Source: Pseudomonas japonica (GTDB lineage Bacteria; Pseudomonadota; Gammaproteobacteria; Pseudomonadales; Pseudomonadaceae). From it: DNA of 64,000 bases. Below are positions 61,656 to 64,000 of this stretch, piece by piece. The notes under the pieces are model-generated. The model ran no database searches, was not told the DNA's origin, and saw only the letters and a program-made list of their open reading frames with translations. The stretch spans positions 179,800 through 243,799 of the forward strand of contig NZ_JAAMQU010000011.1 of NCBI RefSeq assembly GCF_013522925.1, read 5' to 3'. The translations under genes were made by a program, and so were the position numbers. Numbering within the stretch: position 1 is the stretch's first letter; every line of letters starts with the position of its first letter.

Positions 61656-61982
61656 ATGACTCAACAGCCTTTGATCAGCCACCGTGCAGCTATCCGTACC
61701 TGGCCAGGCCGCTCCTGCGCTGTAGGTGAGCAGCTGGCCCGGTTGGTGGAAGCTACCCGGCCTTTGCCCGGATGCCTGTCTATTGCCGCACGCCGCGAGC
61801 CGAGCAATGTGCACACGTGGCATTTGAGCATGTGCTGGGAGGACCATCAGGCCTTCGCCACCTGGCTGGGCGAACCAGCCGCCGCGGTTTTCACCGACCT
61901 GCTGAACCAGCGGCTCATTCAGCAGATCGACATTCAACCTGGCGATCCCACGGCGCAAGCCGAGCTGCGCCGCGCCGGTTGA
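61656..61982 (+). CDS. Small antibiotic-biosynthesis-monooxygenase-like protein
   Basis: 108 residues consistent with an ABM-type alpha/beta ferredoxin-like fold (RTWPGRSCAVGEQLARLVEA, MCWEDHQAFATWLGEPA, LLNQRLIQQIDIQPG). GGGAG precedes ATG 61656. Substrate unknown; some relatives degrade quinones or heme. Its stop abuts the stop of the convergent flavin reductase. The AraC regulator upstream may control it. Confidence 0.7.
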   Translation: MTQQPLISHRAAIRTWPGRSCAVGEQLARLVEATRPLPGCLSIAARREPSNVHTWHLSMCWEDHQAFATWLGEPAAAVFTDLLNQRLIQQIDIQPGDPTAQAELRRAG

Positions 61983-62600
61983 TCACACCTGTGGGCGGCG
62001 CATCTTGAACAGGTTGCCCAGCTCGAAATAATCCGCCGGCCCACCTCCACGCAGGATCGGACGGGCTGCCGCAGTGTCGTACACGCCCTCCTTGAGCAGG
62101 TCGCGACGAATGTGCACGGCCACCACTTCCCCAAGGATCAGCCAGCTCGGCACGGTTTCCCCGTTGGCACGCTGCAACTGCACGATCTGGGTGAGCTTGC
62201 ATTCGAAGGATACCGGCGCTTGCGCTACGCGCGGCACACTGATCACGCGGGACGGCACTGGCGTCAGCCCGCTGAGGGCGAACTCGTCTATTTCCGGCCC
62301 CACGGCCGCGCAGCTCTGGTTCATCTGCTCGGCCAGTTCGAAGGTTGCCAGGTTCCAGGCGAACTCGCCCGTAGCTTCGATATTGTTGAGGCTGTCCTTG
62401 CGGCCGACGCTGCTGAAGCCAATGATCGGCGGGATGTAGTTGAAGCCGTTGAAAAAGCTGTACGGCGCCAGGTTGAGCACGCCGCTCGCGCTGCGCGAGG
62501 ACACCCAGCCAATGGGGCGGGGCCCTACGATGGCGTTGAATGGGTCGTGAGGCAGCCCGTGGCCATTGGCGGGTTCGTAGTAATGAAAATCGTCTTGCAT
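61983..62600 (-). CDS. Flavin reductase-like protein (FMN-binding split barrel)
   Basis: 205 residues of the DIM6/flavin reductase family: N-terminal AIVGPRPIGWVSSRSASGVLNLAPYSFFNG and the FMN-contact region EFAWNLATFELAEQMNQSCA. Probably binds FMN; could be a reductase or an oxidoreductase of unknown substrate. Ends tail to tail with the ABM-like gene without overlap. Confidence 0.87.
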   Translation of the reverse strand: MQDDFHYYEPANGHGLPHDPFNAIVGPRPIGWVSSRSASGVLNLAPYSFFNGFNYIPPIIGFSSVGRKDSLNNIEATGEFAWNLATFELAEQMNQSCAAVGPEIDEFALSGLTPVPSRVISVPRVAQAPVSFECKLTQIVQLQRANGETVPSWLILGEVVAVHIRRDLLKEGVYDTAAARPILRGGGPADYFELGNLFKMRRPQV

Positions 62601-63472
62601 CGGCGTTACCTTGTTAAAGGAGGGCGAGGTGAGCTGACGTATTGGACCGCATATTCAAGCCGAGTTGCCATCTCTGGCGCCCGGCTCCCCAGCCAATGCA
62701 TCCGATCTGGTACGAACATGCCAACTTTGGCACAAATTTTCCTACCGTAAACGAAGCGCAAGCTGTGGATCCCGAAATCCGGGGCCAAAGGTGCAGCCGG
62801 TGCACCACTTGCCATCAACGGACAGTCATCCTGTTCATTCGCGGTGCAGAATGCCGTCAAAAGCGGTCGTTTTGCAGGAAATGGAAATTGGCCAATGTTT
62901 GAAGTCTGCTCATCGTTCGTGCCGTCCTCGCTCCTCTGCCTCACCTCTTCCCGTGCTCAACCTGCAACCTGCGCCCGGCTGCCTGTGCCCGGGCGGGCGC
63001 GCCCCTCGGCCGCCCTTGTGCCTCACTGCAACTATCCACCCGGAATACCGCCGGGGCGCTAAGCCCCGTTTGATAAAACGCGCCTCGTTCATATAAGGCT
63101 GGAGCGGATAATTCCTCCCGGCGCGCACTTTATTTCGCTTGTAAAAAGTATGCATTTTTATCCAGGTGGCATGGGTAGCCTGTGCCCGTACCTTTTGTTG
63201 TGGTCAAGGAAGTAGTGGATGGCTAGATAAAAACAAGACGCACCATTTGCGTCCGCGCCTTTGAGGTTTGGTGCATTTTTTAAAAGAGCTATCGAGCGTG
63301 CGGCCCCGGTTATTTATTGACCGGTTGGTCACGTTGCCGTGCAGCCTGCTCAAATGTTTTTTAAGCACCCGCTGCGCAGGGAAGGGCAGATTTTCGCCCA
63401 TAAAAGGTGAAAGTTACAGAAATGCGACATGAATGTAGTTATCGCTTAGAAGTGGCTCTACGGTAGGACTTC

Positions 63473-63488
63473 TGGCACAGCGGTTGCT
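63473..63488 (+). promoter_or_regulatory. Consensus sigma-54 promoter for the tonB transcript
   Basis: TGGCACAGCGGTTGCT is an exact match to TGGCAC-N5-TTGCW. It lies 227 bases before tonB on the coding strand. Candidate activator sites are 200-230 bases upstream. Confidence 0.8.
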
Positions 63489-63549
63489 CTGTAACAAGGT
63501 GTAAATGGAACGATAGCTACCTGTACTAAGCTATTTAAGGAGGCATTCC

Positions 63550-63567
63550 GTGAAACGTTCGAACTGA
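63550..63567 (+). other. Five-codon leader frame with strong Shine-Dalgarno
   Basis: AAGGAGG (63537-63543) stands six bases before GTG AAA CGT TCG AAC TGA. Reading through the TGA gives Cys-Cys-Phe-Cys-Leu-Glu and then TAA at 63586-63588. An ATG overlaps the TGA and opens a 51-codon frame ending at 63722, but that frame uses codons rare in Pseudomonas. Possible leader peptide. Confidence 0.4.
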
Positions 63568-63714
63568 TGCTGTTTCTGCCTCGAATAAACTTTCGCAACT
63601 ATCTTTGCGGGAGTGCGGGTACATGTCGCCGTATGAAAAGTGCCAAGCACATTCAAACATTCAAGAATGTTTGGAAGGATTCCTTTTGCCCTTCATCCAG
63701 TAGAGGGAGCGTTA

Positions 63715-64000
63715 ATGAGTGACGCGGTAAGAAAGAAGCCTCCACACTTTATGTTGGCTAAAGAACGGACGTCGGCCTGGGACGCTGTTCAGTTCAGAGC
63801 TAACACTTCAACGCCCGGTAGTCTAAAGAAACCCCAGGTGCTGCTGTTGTTGGCCGTTTCCCTGCTGGTACATGGGGGCGCCTGGTGGTTGATACAGCAT
63901 CAGCCAGCGCCACTGCCCGAGGTTGCGCCGCAGGTGCCGGAAATGACCGTGGAGCTGACCAGCCCCACACCGCCTACACCTGAGCCACCACCACCCGAGC
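63715..64000 (+). CDS. tonB: TonB-type energy transducer (partial)
   Basis: The first 95 codons of a TonB protein, cut by the window end. A cytoplasmic N-terminal extension of about 40 residues precedes the membrane helix (VLLLLAVSLLVHGGAWWLI, with the His expected in TonB helices). A proline-rich periplasmic spacer begins after it (VELTSPTPPTPEPPPP). GAGGGAG precedes the ATG. exbB and exbD would be expected nearby, outside the window. Preceded by a sigma-54 promoter and a long leader. Confidence 0.88.
   Translation, partial: MSDAVRKKPPHFMLAKERTSAWDAVQFRANTSTPGSLKKPQVLLLLAVSLLVHGGAWWLIQHQPAPLPEVAPQVPEMTVELTSPTPPTPEPPPPE

Larger units (their letters stand above)
62601..63714. other. 1.1-kb regulatory region upstream of tonB
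   Basis: No frame here resembles a protein. The right half is AT-richer than its surroundings and contains a GCACCA (63240-63245) / TGGTGC (63269-63274) pair like NtrC half-sites, a perfect sigma-54 promoter at 63473-63488, and a strong Shine-Dalgarno with a five-codon frame at 63537-63567. The GCACCA/TGGTGC pair, followed by T6, might alternatively be a loose terminator. Confidence 0.5.

Noticed and set aside
62606..63155. Several short frames of 80-140 codons in the region before tonB
   Set aside because: Arginine/proline/serine-rich translations with no motif or ribosome-binding site; the region looks regulatory.

Overview
The window is a chromosomal segment of a Pseudomonas, most likely from the P. 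putida / P. fluorescens lineage. The evidence is the high GC content, the Entner-Doudoroff locus under HexR, an MvaT/TurA-type nucleoid protein, a cyoABCDE oxidase, the pca cluster with PcaR boxes, and a ttgR-ttgABC efflux locus whose operator closely matches the TtgR operator as I remember it from P. putida. I see no rRNA, tRNA, insertion sequence, phage or CRISPR array. Nearly all the DNA is coding.

Layout. 1-2.9 kb: divergent hexR (cut by the window edge) and zwf-eda, with no pgl between zwf and eda. 2.9-6.8 kb: small proteins, a GGDEF diguanylate cyclase and a CheV-type protein. 6.8-9.8 kb: a NorR/FhpR-type sigma-54 activator divergent from flavohemoprotein hmp, with three NorR-type sites and a candidate sigma-54 promoter between them. 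9.9-15.9 kb: dsbB and cyoABCDE. 16-19.7 kb: alaC, cfa, and a hemB with a cysteine-rich metal site. 19.7-25.2 kb: a tightly overlapping six-gene operon that looks like a stressosome (RsbR, RsbS, RsbT). It is wired to an RsbT-PP2C fusion, an RsbT-histidine kinase-receiver fusion and a receiver-kinase, with no sigma factor or RsbV/RsbW. 25.3-27.8 kb: pyruvate kinase, a lipoprotein and a PilZ protein.

27.8-31.6 kb: a compact MoxR / DUF58 / DUF4350 / DUF4129 operon whose ATPase and DUF58 protein have lost their signature motifs. 31.8-39.8 kb: sbcB, turA/mvaT, purU, a three-gene envelope operon (glycosyltransferase, deacetylase-like protein, flippase-like protein), pitA and a small protein, followed by a candidate structured small RNA. 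40.2-51.3 kb: the beta-ketoadipate locus pcaR-K-IJF-T-B-D-C plus an OprD-family porin. It has three PcaR operator regions, and CA-rich (Crc/Hfq-type) motifs sit at the starts of the uptake genes. 51.9-60 kb: ttgABC, ttgR and an EmrB-type exporter. 60-62.6 kb: an AraC regulator, a small monooxygenase-like protein and a flavin reductase. 62.6-64 kb: a long regulatory region with a consensus-perfect sigma-54 promoter and the start of tonB.

The most unusual elements are the stressosome/phosphorelay operon, the degenerate MoxR-DUF58 module, the missing pgl, the sigma-54-driven tonB leader with its mini-ORF, and the candidate small RNA near 40.1 kb. All functional statements come from reading motifs and recalling families; no database search was run.
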